Positions 1 to 7,283 are shown, counted from the stretch's first letter. The stretch: DNA of 39,631 nt from Fibrobacter sp. (GCA_017965445.1 JAGCPZ010000074.1:1-39631); one strand, 5' to 3'. A program made the numbers and translations. Notes: generated by a model from the sequence alone, not told the origin.

Positions 1-175
1 CATGAAGTTGGAAGACGTGGACATTGTGGGCTGGCTCGATAACCCGAGCGCCGTGTTCGTGTTGGAAAACGACGACATCGACTTCGACGGTGTGAACATC
101 GACCGTGACTTCAAGGAATACTTGCAGCACACGATGGACCGTGAACAGACTGAAATGCGCAACGGCGAAAACTAG
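1..175 (+). CDS. C-terminal end of an unrecognised protein (partial)
   Basis: An open frame enters from the left edge and ends at a TAG at 173-175. The visible 57 codons, read from the ATG at position 2, are rich in Asp and Glu and contain the segment GWLDNPSAVFVLEND. The ATG at position 2 may be internal, because the gene probably starts upstream of the window. A strong terminator follows 25 bases after the stop, which supports this being the real end of a transcribed gene. I do not recognise the family and assign no function. Confidence 0.6.
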   Translation, partial: MKLEDVDIVGWLDNPSAVFVLENDDIDFDGVNIDRDFKEYLQHTMDREQTEMRNGEN

Positions 176-200
176 TTGTTGAACGTTCAAGAATGTTGGA

Positions 201-229
201 CCCGCGGCTTAACGCTGCGGGCTTTTTTT
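201..229 (+). terminator. Rho-independent terminator after the first gene
   Basis: An 8-bp GC-rich stem pairs 201-208 with 214-221 (one G-T pair) around a 5-base loop. It is followed directly by seven T residues at 223-229. It separates the upstream gene from azlC. Confidence 0.85.
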
Positions 230-307
230 ATGCTTTGGGCTTCTTCCTACTAAAATTGCATGTATTTAAATATTTGCATAAATTACCCCAAAGTCTCTTA
301 AAAATGC

Positions 308-320
308 TATCTTTGCGCCC
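308..320 (+). promoter_or_regulatory. Candidate leaderless promoter of azlC
   Basis: A TATCTT hexamer at 308-313 is followed by exactly 7 bases and then the azlC ATG at 321. No Shine-Dalgarno-like sequence lies between. With normal -10 to +1 spacing, transcription would start at or next to the A of the ATG. No good -35 element is visible. The same spacing recurs before the genes at 7751, 17583 and 33286. Confidence 0.5.
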
Positions 321-1031
321 ATGAGTTATTTGAAGGGCTTAAAAGACGGTTCCCCGATTGGGCTTGGTTACTTTGCCGTTTCGTTCTCTTTTGGTATCGC
401 AGGCTCGAAGATCTTTTCGTGGCCGCTTGTGACTCTTATATCCATGACGAACTTGACCTCGGCTGGTCAGTTTGCTGGGCTCCAGATCATGGCGGATGCT
501 GCCGGCACGTTTATTGAGATGGCGCTTGCAACGTTTTTTATCAACCTTCGCTATTCGCTGATGGCAATTTCACTTTCTCAGAAGGTTTCGCCGGATTTTG
601 GTACGGTGAAGCGCCTTTTGCTCGCGACGGGCATCACGGACGAGATTTTTGCGGTGGCGATGTCGCAGAAGCGTGTGACGCCGATATACTTCCTTGGGCT
701 TTCGACGCTCCCTTACATTGGCTGGTCGCTTGGAACGTTGGTCGGTGCGATTTGCGGTGAAATTCTCCCGGCAATGGTGACTAATGCCCTTGGCGTTGCG
801 CTTTATGGCATGTTTGTGGCGATTGTGGTGCCGCAGATGAAGGTGCATGGCCCGACGGTTTTTGCGGTCGTGATTGCTGTGGCGCTCAGTTGCGCATTCA
901 AGTTCTTCCCGCCGCTGAGCGGCGTGTCAGTCGGTTTTGCAATTATCATTTGCGCACTTGTGGCGTCCTTTTTTGCGGCATGGCTCTTCCCGATGCAAAA
1001 CGTCAATGCAGATGACGAGGTTGCCAAATGA
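321..1031 (+). CDS. azlC: AzlC family branched-chain amino acid export subunit
   Basis: This 236-residue, very hydrophobic protein has the AzlC hallmarks: an N-terminal region LGYFAVSFSFGIAG, followed by TSAGQFAGLQ, then FINLRYSLMAISLSQK around residues 73-88. AzlC is the large membrane subunit of a two-component exporter of branched-chain amino acids or their analogues. Its length matches the family. Its last bases overlap the start of azlD (ATGA at 1028-1031), so the two are translationally coupled, as is usual for this pair. The ATG at 321 lacks a ribosome-binding site and sits 7 bases after a TATCTT box, so the mRNA may be leaderless. The substrate is inferred from the family only. Confidence 0.88.
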   Translation: MSYLKGLKDGSPIGLGYFAVSFSFGIAGSKIFSWPLVTLISMTNLTSAGQFAGLQIMADAAGTFIEMALATFFINLRYSLMAISLSQKVSPDFGTVKRLLLATGITDEIFAVAMSQKRVTPIYFLGLSTLPYIGWSLGTLVGAICGEILPAMVTNALGVALYGMFVAIVVPQMKVHGPTVFAVVIAVALSCAFKFFPPLSGVSVGFAIIICALVASFFAAWLFPMQNVNADDEVAK

Positions 1032-1348
1032 ATATCGACATGCAGACCTACCTGATTTACTTGCTCGTGATGGCTGGCGTGACGCTATTCTTGCGTGCGG
1101 TACCGTTCATTTTGCTCCGTAAAAAGCTCAAGAGCGTGTTCTGGAGCTCGTTCCTCGCTTACGTGCCCTATACCGTGCTCAGCGCTATGACCGTGCCTGC
1201 AATCTTTTTTGCGACGGATAGCCGCTTGACGGGCGCCGGTGCGCTCCTTGCTGCAGTGGTCGCTTCGCTCTTCGGTGGTGGACTCGTGACTGTTGCTGCG
1301 GTCTCTTGCCTCACTGTGCTCGGCGTCGACGGACTCATGCTCTTGTAG
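1028..1348 (+). CDS. azlD: AzlD family branched-chain amino acid export subunit
   Basis: This small membrane protein of 106 residues has about four hydrophobic segments. The conserved AzlD N-terminal pattern YLLVMAGVTLFLRAVPFILL is at about residues 10-29. YVPYTVLSAMTVPAIFF follows at about residues 46-62. AzlD is the small partner of AzlC in the branched-chain amino acid exporter. Its start overlaps the azlC stop by four bases, consistent with stoichiometric co-translation. It ends in a weak AT-rich hairpin region. Confidence 0.85.
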   Translation: MNIDMQTYLIYLLVMAGVTLFLRAVPFILLRKKLKSVFWSSFLAYVPYTVLSAMTVPAIFFATDSRLTGAGALLAAVVASLFGGGLVTVAAVSCLTVLGVDGLMLL

Positions 1349-1391
1349 AATTTGGATTTGAAAGGCAAATTCTAAAATTTTGCCGTTTTTT
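1346..1391 (+). terminator. Possible weak terminator after azlD
   Basis: A perfect 9-base inverted repeat (TAGAATTTG at 1346-1354, CAAATTCTA at 1366-1374) starts in the azlD stop codon. A T-run at 1386-1391 lies 11 bases after the stem. The stem is AT-rich and the T-run is not adjacent, so terminator strength is doubtful. Confidence 0.35.
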
Positions 1392-1631
1392 ACGTGAAAA
1401 TGAGGTTTGCTTGTGATTTTTTCACGTAAAATTAACGACAACATAAATGAATGTGCTTAAAAATGTCTGCTCGTGAGTCTTTTTTTTCTGTTTTTTGAGT
1501 GCGTGAATACTTGTTTGGGGCTAAATGGCCTTCCTAAAGAATGGAATCTTTGGGAAAATACAGAATATATTACATATAACATTGTGAAATTACGTGAAAA
1601 AAAGATGAATTTGATTAGAAATTCACGTAAA
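1386..1631 (+). repeat. Four TTTTnACGTnAAAA-like palindromes in the azlD-batA gap
   Basis: The 398-base stretch 1349-1746 holds no convincing gene. It contains four copies of a near-palindrome centred on ACGT, with cores at 1392-1395, 1424-1427, 1592-1595 and 1625-1628. They form two inverted pairs. The first pair shares 13 bases (1388-1400 with 1419-1431). The second shares 9 bases (1590-1598 with 1622-1630). Spacing within pairs is 32-33 bases, and the pairs are 200 bases apart. They could be operator sites for a regulator acting on batA, or remnants of a duplicated repeat. Confidence 0.55.
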
Positions 1632-1696
1632 AAAGGGGCTTTTTGGAAAATTTCGTTTTTTCTGAATGTGAAAAGCATGTTTCTACAGCCACTAAA

Positions 1697-1709
1697 TTGT
1701 ATATTCTTG
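1697..1709 (+). promoter_or_regulatory. Probable batA promoter (-10 region)
   Basis: The 13-mer TTGTATATTCTTG contains a TATATT -10 hexamer at 1700-1705. The identical 13-mer occurs before batB at 4304-4316. The batA ATG is 41 bases after the hexamer, with a GGAG ribosome site at 1738-1741. No clear -35 is visible. Confidence 0.5.
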
Positions 1710-1746
1710 CGTGTAATTTACCGTTTTTCGTTATTTTGGAGCTGAA

Positions 1747-2850
1747 ATGGATATTGGAACCCTTCATTTTCAAAATCCCGAAGCCTTTTGGCTGTTGTTG
1801 TTCGTGCCGTTGTTGATTGCGCTTTATGTCTATCGTCAGCAGCGTCGCAAGAGTACAATCAAGTTCCCGGCGCTCGCGCTTGCGAAAAAGGCGGTCCCGA
1901 GCCGTCGCGTGAAGTTTAGGCATATTGTTCCTGCGCTTCGATTGGCAGCCCTCATTTGCTTTGTGGTGGCGCTTGCCCGTCCGCAGAACGCCATGGAAGT
2001 CGAATACACATCGACGGACGGCGTAGATATCATGCTTGCGCTTGACGTTTCCGGCTCCATGGGGACGCTGGACATGTTGACGCGCACGGAACAGGCAAAG
2101 CTTGGCGTGATGAACGCCGAAAAGATTTTGAAGCGCGGCGAATACTGGAAGTACAGCCGCCTTGGTTATGCGCAGGACGTGATTGCGGAATTCATTCAAA
2201 AACGCCATAGCGACCGCATTGGGCTTTCGGCGTTTGGCGCTCGTTCGTTTACGCAGTGCCCGCTCACGCTCGATTATGGCTCGTTGCTCGAAATTTTGAA
2301 GGCGAGTGACGACCTTGCCCGCGATACGCTTATCAACAACAGGACCGCCATTGGCGACGGCCTCATGAATGCGCTTGCCCGCCTCAAGATGTCGGATGCG
2401 AAGTCCCGCGTGGTGATTCTTTTGACCGATGGCCGCGACAATGCCAGCGTCGTTCCGCCGATGCGTGCCGCCGAAGTGGCAAAGTCCTTGGGCGTAAAGG
2501 TCTATACGGTCGGCGTCGGCAAGAAGGACGGCAAGATTCTGGCGTTCCAGCAGAACCCGTGGACCGGCGAAATCTCTTGGGGCGAACGCGACATTCAGCC
2601 TGAAGAAGGCATTGACGAAAGCGTACTCAAGGACGTTGCCGCAAAGACCGGCGGTCGCTTCTATCGCGCCGAGAACAAGGCTGAACTCGAAAAGATTTAC
2701 TCTGAAATCGACGAACTCGAAAAGACGGAAATCGAAACAATCGCTTACGCCCGTTATGCGGAAAAATTCTACCCGTGGCTTTTGGTGGGCGCGCTCCTCA
2801 TTCTGCTGGAGTTGATTCTTGCCAACACAAGGTTCGTGAGAATACCGTGA
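1747..2850 (+). CDS. batA: BatA-like von Willebrand factor A membrane protein
   Basis: This 367-residue protein has two N-terminal membrane helices (about residues 14-29 and 62-78), a VWA domain, and a C-terminal membrane helix (about 345-361). The metal-binding DxSxS motif is intact (Asp100, Ser102, Ser104), and a conserved LTDGRDN lies further on. This layout fits the BatA/BatB family of aerotolerance (Bat) operons, whose molecular role in the envelope is poorly defined. An insertion of about 25 residues (about 110-137) follows the metal motif compared with the relative at 4355. The start is supported by GGAG at 1738-1741. No MoxR ATPase or DUF58 gene is in the window, so the operon is dispersed. 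BatA versus BatB cannot be assigned with certainty. Confidence 0.8.
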   Translation: MDIGTLHFQNPEAFWLLLFVPLLIALYVYRQQRRKSTIKFPALALAKKAVPSRRVKFRHIVPALRLAALICFVVALARPQNAMEVEYTSTDGVDIMLALDVSGSMGTLDMLTRTEQAKLGVMNAEKILKRGEYWKYSRLGYAQDVIAEFIQKRHSDRIGLSAFGARSFTQCPLTLDYGSLLEILKASDDLARDTLINNRTAIGDGLMNALARLKMSDAKSRVVILLTDGRDNASVVPPMRAAEVAKSLGVKVYTVGVGKKDGKILAFQQNPWTGEISWGERDIQPEEGIDESVLKDVAAKTGGRFYRAENKAELEKIYSEIDELEKTEIETIAYARYAEKFYPWLLVGALLILLELILANTRFVRIP

Positions 2851-2879
2851 TTTAGAAGGCTCAATTAAAAAGGCTCACA

Positions 2880-2925
2880 GGGGCGTAAGCCCCGCGCTCA
2901 TAGCTCAAAGGTTGCGTAAGCAACC
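2880..2925. repeat. Twin GTAA-loop hairpins between convergent genes
   Basis: Two compact hairpins lie in the 82-base gap between batA and the convergent gene. One is a 5-bp GGGGC/GCCCC stem (2880-2884 and 2889-2893). The other is a 6-bp GGTTGC/GCAACC stem (2910-2915 and 2920-2925). Both have exactly the loop GTAA, a GNRA-type tetraloop. No T-run follows, so this is not a standard terminator. A REP-like intergenic repeat or mRNA-stabilising structure is plausible. Confidence 0.5.
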
Positions 2926-2932
2926 GACCTCA

Positions 2933-4102
2933 CTACTCCTTCGGTGCCGGTGTTTCGGGCTTGTAGCAGTTCTTCTTGGCTTCGTTGAAAATCTTGGAAA
3001 TGTTGCTCGAAGAAATGTTCGAGATGTCGGCATAGTGGATGCTGAACGATACCTTCCATGTGTTCATGTTCGCCTGCATGCCGTCGCGTTCGCATTCGCG
3101 GATAAGCTTTTGACAGAACGACTCGATTTCGGAGAGTTCGTTGCTTTCCATGATAATCGAGAACTGGTTTTCTGCGGTTCTGGCCAGGAATCCCCTCCGC
3201 TCGCGGCATTGGCGCTTGAAGAACGCGGCAAGGTCTGCGATGACGTTGTCGGCCATGTCGTAGCCGAACTTGCGGACAATCGCCCTGAAATAGTCCACTT
3301 CCATCACCAGGATGAACAGCCGCTTGCTAGGATCTTGGTGCTGGGTGATGTATTGCAGGTAGTCTATCAGGCGGATTCTGTTGTTGACGTTGGTCAGCGG
3401 GTCCGACGTAATCCTGTACTTCAGGAGGGTGACATAGACATGCAGGAGCGTAAGCGCGAAGATGGGGTCCGTGAGCGGGATGTCCGGGATGAAGTATTGG
3501 AGTATGCACGAAAAACTGGGGATGAAAGCGATGAAGGAGAGATAAATCGCTTCTTTGCGGTTCGTGGAGTTTTTTTGCGCAATGGCGTTCTGGATGCCGA
3601 TGACCATCGTCGCGATGATGTAGAGCAGGTTGAGCCCGATGAGGAAGGGCAAAAGCCTTCTGAACTGTAGCGTTGTCGCGTGGCAGTCGTTGGTGAACCC
3701 GTAGATGCTGATTCCGATGCAGATGAAGATGCCGATGATGCTTGGCGTCGAAAAAAGCGGGAACAAGTGCTTGTAGGAATAGACGCTCTTGCGGATTCGG
3801 AGGAATATGAAGGAAAACCAGAGCTGCCCGAGAAGGAGCGAGGAGATGAGGCTCAACGAGTACATGATTGCATAAACGACGCAGATTTTCTGGTTGTGCC
3901 CGTAAAGGTCGTTTTGCACGTGGATCATGTACAGCATCTTGGTCACTGTGCTCAGCACAATGTAGATGATGGTATCGATGATGGTAAAGCCGAGAATGCG
4001 CTCTTCTAGGTGCCTAAGGACACTTTCTTTGAACTGTAGCAGCGTAATGAGCAACACTGCTATGCAGATGATGTTGATTTCTATAAGACCTGTGTAAGAC
4101 AT
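2933..4102 (-). CDS. Membrane protein with degenerate GGDEF domain
   Basis: This 389-residue protein has about seven N-terminal hydrophobic segments (to about residue 228), then a C-terminal domain that starts with the diguanylate cyclase signature DPLTNVNNR (about 234-242). The domain continues with ILVMEVDYFRAI and FGYDMADNVIADLA, as in GGDEF domains. The catalytic GGDEF motif is replaced by TAENQF (about 309-314), so cyclic-di-GMP synthesis is unlikely. It may instead bind a nucleotide or sense a signal. It lies antisense between the two VWA genes. A reverse TATATT box about 35 bases before the start could be its promoter. The cyclase fold is well supported and loss of activity is inferred from the missing motif. 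Confidence 0.75.
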   Translation of the reverse strand: MSYTGLIEINIICIAVLLITLLQFKESVLRHLEERILGFTIIDTIIYIVLSTVTKMLYMIHVQNDLYGHNQKICVVYAIMYSLSLISSLLLGQLWFSFIFLRIRKSVYSYKHLFPLFSTPSIIGIFICIGISIYGFTNDCHATTLQFRRLLPFLIGLNLLYIIATMVIGIQNAIAQKNSTNRKEAIYLSFIAFIPSFSCILQYFIPDIPLTDPIFALTLLHVYVTLLKYRITSDPLTNVNNRIRLIDYLQYITQHQDPSKRLFILVMEVDYFRAIVRKFGYDMADNVIADLAAFFKRQCRERRGFLARTAENQFSIIMESNELSEIESFCQKLIRECERDGMQANMNTWKVSFSIHYADISNISSSNISKIFNEAKKNCYKPETPAPKE

Positions 4103-4214
4103 TCTCGCAACCTAAACCTTATGGGAAAATATAAAATAATTGCAAACTTTTTGTACGAAAAGAATTGGTAATATAGTTTTGAGTTACTAAAGATGTTCTT
4201 ATCGCAATCTCTAG

Positions 4215-4284
4215 TAACTATTAACTATTAACTAGTAACTATTAACTATTAACTAGTAACTATTAACTAGTAACTAGTAACTCA
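4215..4284 (+). repeat. Heptanucleotide tandem repeat TAACTA(T/G)
   Basis: Nine consecutive units of TAACTAT or TAACTAG run from 4215 to 4277, followed by a degenerate unit to 4284 and a further TAACT at 4292-4296. Because the period is 7, the TAA of each unit falls in every forward frame. The reverse units contain TAG, so stops occur in all six frames. A short remnant of the same repeat is at 11253-11266. Outside it, the rest of the gap 4103-4354 shows only the two flanking promoters. Confidence 0.9.
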
Positions 4285-4303
4285 ACTCTAGTAACTTCGA
4301 ATT

Positions 4304-4316
4304 TTGTATATTCTTG
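4304..4316 (+). promoter_or_regulatory. Probable batB promoter (-10 region)
   Basis: TTGTATATTCTTG here is identical to the 13-mer before batA, with the TATATT hexamer at 4307-4312. The start codon at 4355 is 42 bases downstream and has GGAG at 4345-4348. The heptamer repeat ends 20 bases upstream, so it occupies the -35 region or just beyond. Confidence 0.5.
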
Positions 4317-4354
4317 TTGCCCGGAGATTGAGGGCGAGTTTACTGGAGTCTATA

Positions 4355-5383
4355 ATGAGATTTGCTGAACCGAATTTTTTGTGGGGGCTTTTTACCCTGC
4401 CTCTCTTTGCGCTCTTGTTTGTGTATGCGTATCATCGTCGTAAAAAGTTGGCGGCCCGTTTTGTTTCGCTGCCCATGCTGACGAAACTTTCGACAAGCGT
4501 TTCGCCGTGGAGGCGCCTCACGAAGGTCTTGCTGTTGCTCCTCGCGATTGCGTTTTTGTTCGTTGCGCTCGCGCGCCCGCAGTGGGGCCGTAAAATGGAA
4601 CATGTGGAACGCCGCGGGCAGGACCTTGTGCTTTTGCAGGACATTTCGCTTTCGATGCTTGCCGAGGACGTGAAGCCGAACCGCCTGGTCCGTAGCCGCC
4701 ACGAGATTTCCTCGTTCCTCGAATCGCTGACAGGCGACCGCGTGGGTCTGGTGGCGTTCAGTGGCGAGGCGCAGGTGATGGTCCCCTTGACACTCGATTA
4801 CGGTACGGTGCAGATGGTGCTGCGCGAACTGAATCCGGGATGGCTCATGCCGGGCACGAACCTGGAAAACGCCATCCGCAAGGGCATGACTTTGTTCAAA
4901 AACTCCGGCGGGCCAAGTCAGCATTCCATCATGGTGCTCATGAGCGATGGCGAAGAGCTTGAGGCTGCCGCCGTCAACGCCGCGAAAGAAGCCGCCGAAA
5001 TGGGCATCAAGATTTATACCATCGGTATCGGTTCCCGCGAAGGCGTGCCCATACCGCTCAAGGACAAGAACGGCGGTAGCGTCTATAAGAAGGACATGCA
5101 AGGCAACATCGTGACTACCCGCCTTGAAGAAGGGACGCTGCAAGAAATTGCGAACGTGACGGGAGCGCTCTACTTTTACGCAAGTCCGGGCGAGTTCCAG
5201 CTGCAGAAGGTGCTGACCGAAATCGCGACACTCGAAAAGAAGGACCAGAGCAGCGACCGTATGGAAAATTACCAGGACCGTTACCAGATTTTCCTTGGAC
5301 TGGCTGCCTTGCTGTTCCTCATTGAGGCCGTTGTCTCGGAACGCGGCCGCCGCCGCAAACAGCTCAACGGACGATTCAGCTAA
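4355..5383 (+). CDS. batB: BatA/BatB-like von Willebrand factor A membrane protein
   Basis: This 342-residue protein is a paralogue of the gene at 1747. It has two N-terminal membrane helices (about 8-25 and 57-73), a VWA domain with intact DISLS metal motif (Asp96, Ser98, Ser100), DRVGLVAFSG, LMSDGEELE, and a C-terminal membrane helix followed by a short basic tail. I chose the ATG at 4355 because GGAG lies 6 bases upstream and the family begins with the FxxPxFLW motif. A 17-codon upstream extension from 4304 overlaps the -10 region. The family is linked to aerotolerance or envelope integrity and partners MoxR-type ATPases, none of which is seen here. BatA versus BatB naming is uncertain. 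Confidence 0.8.
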   Translation: MRFAEPNFLWGLFTLPLFALLFVYAYHRRKKLAARFVSLPMLTKLSTSVSPWRRLTKVLLLLLAIAFLFVALARPQWGRKMEHVERRGQDLVLLQDISLSMLAEDVKPNRLVRSRHEISSFLESLTGDRVGLVAFSGEAQVMVPLTLDYGTVQMVLRELNPGWLMPGTNLENAIRKGMTLFKNSGGPSQHSIMVLMSDGEELEAAAVNAAKEAAEMGIKIYTIGIGSREGVPIPLKDKNGGSVYKKDMQGNIVTTRLEEGTLQEIANVTGALYFYASPGEFQLQKVLTEIATLEKKDQSSDRMENYQDRYQIFLGLAALLFLIEAVVSERGRRRKQLNGRFS

Positions 5384-5411
5384 GGCGTTTGCCACCCCGG
5401 CTTTTTCAACT

Positions 5412-5487
5412 TGTCACCCCGTGCTCCGTCACGGGGCCAGTTTTTTTACGGAACAACTGATGCCGGCACAGTGGCCGGCATGACAGC
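5412..5487 (+). repeat. REP-like element, copy 1 (also a terminator for batB)
   Basis: This 76-base unit begins TGTCA and ends TGACAGC, so its ends are inverted. It contains a 7-bp hairpin CCCCGTG/CACGGGG (5417-5423 and 5430-5436) followed by T7 at 5441-5447, then a second hairpin TGCCGGC/GCCGGCA (5461-5467, 5474-5480). A second copy lies 102 bases downstream. The first hairpin plus T-run could terminate batB transcription. Confidence 0.8.
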
Positions 5488-5513
5488 ACCACATGTCGCC
5501 CCGCTTTCAACAC

Positions 5514-5591
5514 TGTCACCCCGTGCTCCGTCACGGGGTCAGTTTTTTTATGCAGAACAACCGATGCCGGCACTGAGGCTGGCATGACAGC
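5514..5591 (+). repeat. REP-like element, copy 2
   Basis: This is a second, slightly diverged copy of the element at 5412. It is 78 bases long, with a two-base insertion after the T-run and about half a dozen substitutions. Both hairpins are kept, although the second stem now contains a G-T pair. The rest of the gap 5384-5747 shows only the likely promoter and ribosome site of the next gene. Confidence 0.8.
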
Positions 5592-5747
5592 GAATGCGTT
5601 TTTCGACTTGGGAGGGCGGTTCGGGCTAAAAAAACACAAATTTGTATCAAATTGTGTAAAAGTTCGTTTGTGATATTCCTCACATTTGGAAAAATATTGT
5701 AAGTTTGTCGTATGTTTCAGAAAACATCAATATAAGGAATATGGACC

Positions 5748-7283
5748 GTGAAGAATAAATTTCATGCAATTTCGATGTGTTCACTGATGGCTGCATTTGC
5801 TACTTCATCATGGGCAGCGTCGGCCTCCAATTGCCCGAAGGCTACTGCCGCAGAACCAGGTTGGTCAGTAGATGAAGAGACAGGCGAATGCTACTATGAT
5901 ATTCAGGATGGCGAGCAGACTCCAACGATACCTTCTAGCTTGAAATCGTTCAAGTTGCGCTATAAGGGTGATGTTGATATTGATTATGCTACAGTTCATT
6001 TGGATAACCCTAAAGGTACGCAATACACTTATAGTGTGTCTGGGTCTGCTCAATTAGAGGAAGGCGGTTATTTGATTATTAGCAATAGGCTGAACTTAGC
6101 CGCTTATGCGGGTTCATTAGCCGGGCTCCTTTCTATGGTGGGTCTTCAGACTGCATATACTGAAGACGAAATGTCCTCGTGCTATGTAAAAAATTGCAAT
6201 ATTGCAAAGGAAACGGGTTTTAATGCTTTGACGGTCGAATTTGGAGAAGGTATTGAAGGCATTGGGCAAAGCTTTGAACTTACTGTTACGCAGGAACAGT
6301 TTGACTTTACATCCTTGGAAGTTTATCATACGAAAGGCGTGACTCCAAGCACTGTTCAGGAAATTGCTACAAAGGCGGGTTCTTTCCTCCCGTCAGATTT
6401 CCCGCTGGATAAAATTAAAGCTGCTATAAATGCCGGTTACGAAAGTTTGGCGTTGCTTCATGGTAATGGTGAAAATGATAAGTTGACTTCTATCCCGGCT
6501 GACATCGATGTCGATTATGTGTATCTTGACCGTACGTTCACCGCCAATGGCAAAGAAGCCGCTTCGACCATTGCTTTGCCGTTCGGTATTGCTACAGACA
6601 ACATTGAAGGCGCTCTTGAAATTCTTAAGTTCAGCCGCGTGGCCGATAATACTTTGTATATGAAAGTGGTCTATTGCTCGACCGATAACGATGCCGGCTA
6701 TTGCCCTGCGAAAAACGGTAAAGACAACGGTTCGCTTGAAGCCTATAAGCCGTACCTCGTTCGTTTGAATAGTGGTGCTTCGACTCTCGAATTTTCTGGT
6801 GCTACGACGCTTGTAAAAACCCCGGCAAAGACAGAGTTTGATGCAAGCAATGGCGATTGGGCATTCCGTGGTATGTTTGAAAAGAAAACGTGGAATGAGA
6901 ATGACCCTGAATTGACGGGCTGCAATGGCGGTTGCGCTTACGGCTATGCCGCCGAAGGGGAAAATCTGGGCAAGTTCGTCCGTGTCGGCGAAGGCGCTTC
7001 CATTGTCCCATTCCGCGGTTATCTGCTCAATACAAGTGCATCGATGCTTGCTCCGGCAAACGCTTCTTACGTCTTGCGTCCGACGGTTAATACTCCTGAT
7101 GAGTTGGATATTGCTGTCGAAGGCGATAATAACCAGACGACCGTTATCGGCAAGTTCAACACCCGTACCGGCGAAATGCGCATGAACAGCATGAAACACA
7201 CTTACGACCTCAAGGGTCGCCGTGTGAATGGCACGAACAATGCCCGTGGCGCTTACTACGGCAAGAAAGTGCTCATGAAGTAA
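5748..7283 (+). CDS. Secreted protein with T9SS-like C-terminal sorting tail
   Basis: This 511-residue protein has an N-terminal signal peptide (hydrophobic CSLMAAFATSSWA, cleavage expected near residues 24-26). The body has no domain I recognise. It is beta-rich looking, with paired cysteines such as VVYCSTDNDAGYC and TGCNGGC. The C-terminal end reads TYDLKGRRVNG followed by ARGAYYGKKVLMK, which matches the general 'DxxGRxv ... GxYy' pattern of type IX secretion tails. This points to export to the cell surface by inference. The start is GTG at 5748, with AAGGAAT at 5733-5739 as ribosome site. The ATG at 5741 reaches a stop after five codons. It probably shares a transcript with the small peptide gene 41 bases downstream. 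Confidence 0.7.
   Translation: MKNKFHAISMCSLMAAFATSSWAASASNCPKATAAEPGWSVDEETGECYYDIQDGEQTPTIPSSLKSFKLRYKGDVDIDYATVHLDNPKGTQYTYSVSGSAQLEEGGYLIISNRLNLAAYAGSLAGLLSMVGLQTAYTEDEMSSCYVKNCNIAKETGFNALTVEFGEGIEGIGQSFELTVTQEQFDFTSLEVYHTKGVTPSTVQEIATKAGSFLPSDFPLDKIKAAINAGYESLALLHGNGENDKLTSIPADIDVDYVYLDRTFTANGKEAASTIALPFGIATDNIEGALEILKFSRVADNTLYMKVVYCSTDNDAGYCPAKNGKDNGSLEAYKPYLVRLNSGASTLEFSGATTLVKTPAKTEFDASNGDWAFRGMFEKKTWNENDPELTGCNGGCAYGYAAEGENLGKFVRVGEGASIVPFRGYLLNTSASMLAPANASYVLRPTVNTPDELDIAVEGDNNQTTVIGKFNTRTGEMRMNSMKHTYDLKGRRVNGTNNARGAYYGKKVLMK

Noticed and set aside
1473..1745. 90-codon plus-strand frame in the azlD-batA gap
   Set aside because: Low-complexity Phe/Asn/Lys composition, spans the operator-like palindromes and batA promoter, and has no ribosome site.
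2885..2930. Rho-independent terminator after batA
   Set aside because: Stable hairpins are present but no T-run follows on either strand.
4211..4300. Possible CRISPR array at the repeat cluster
   Set aside because: Repeats are contiguous heptamers without spacers and no cas genes are present.
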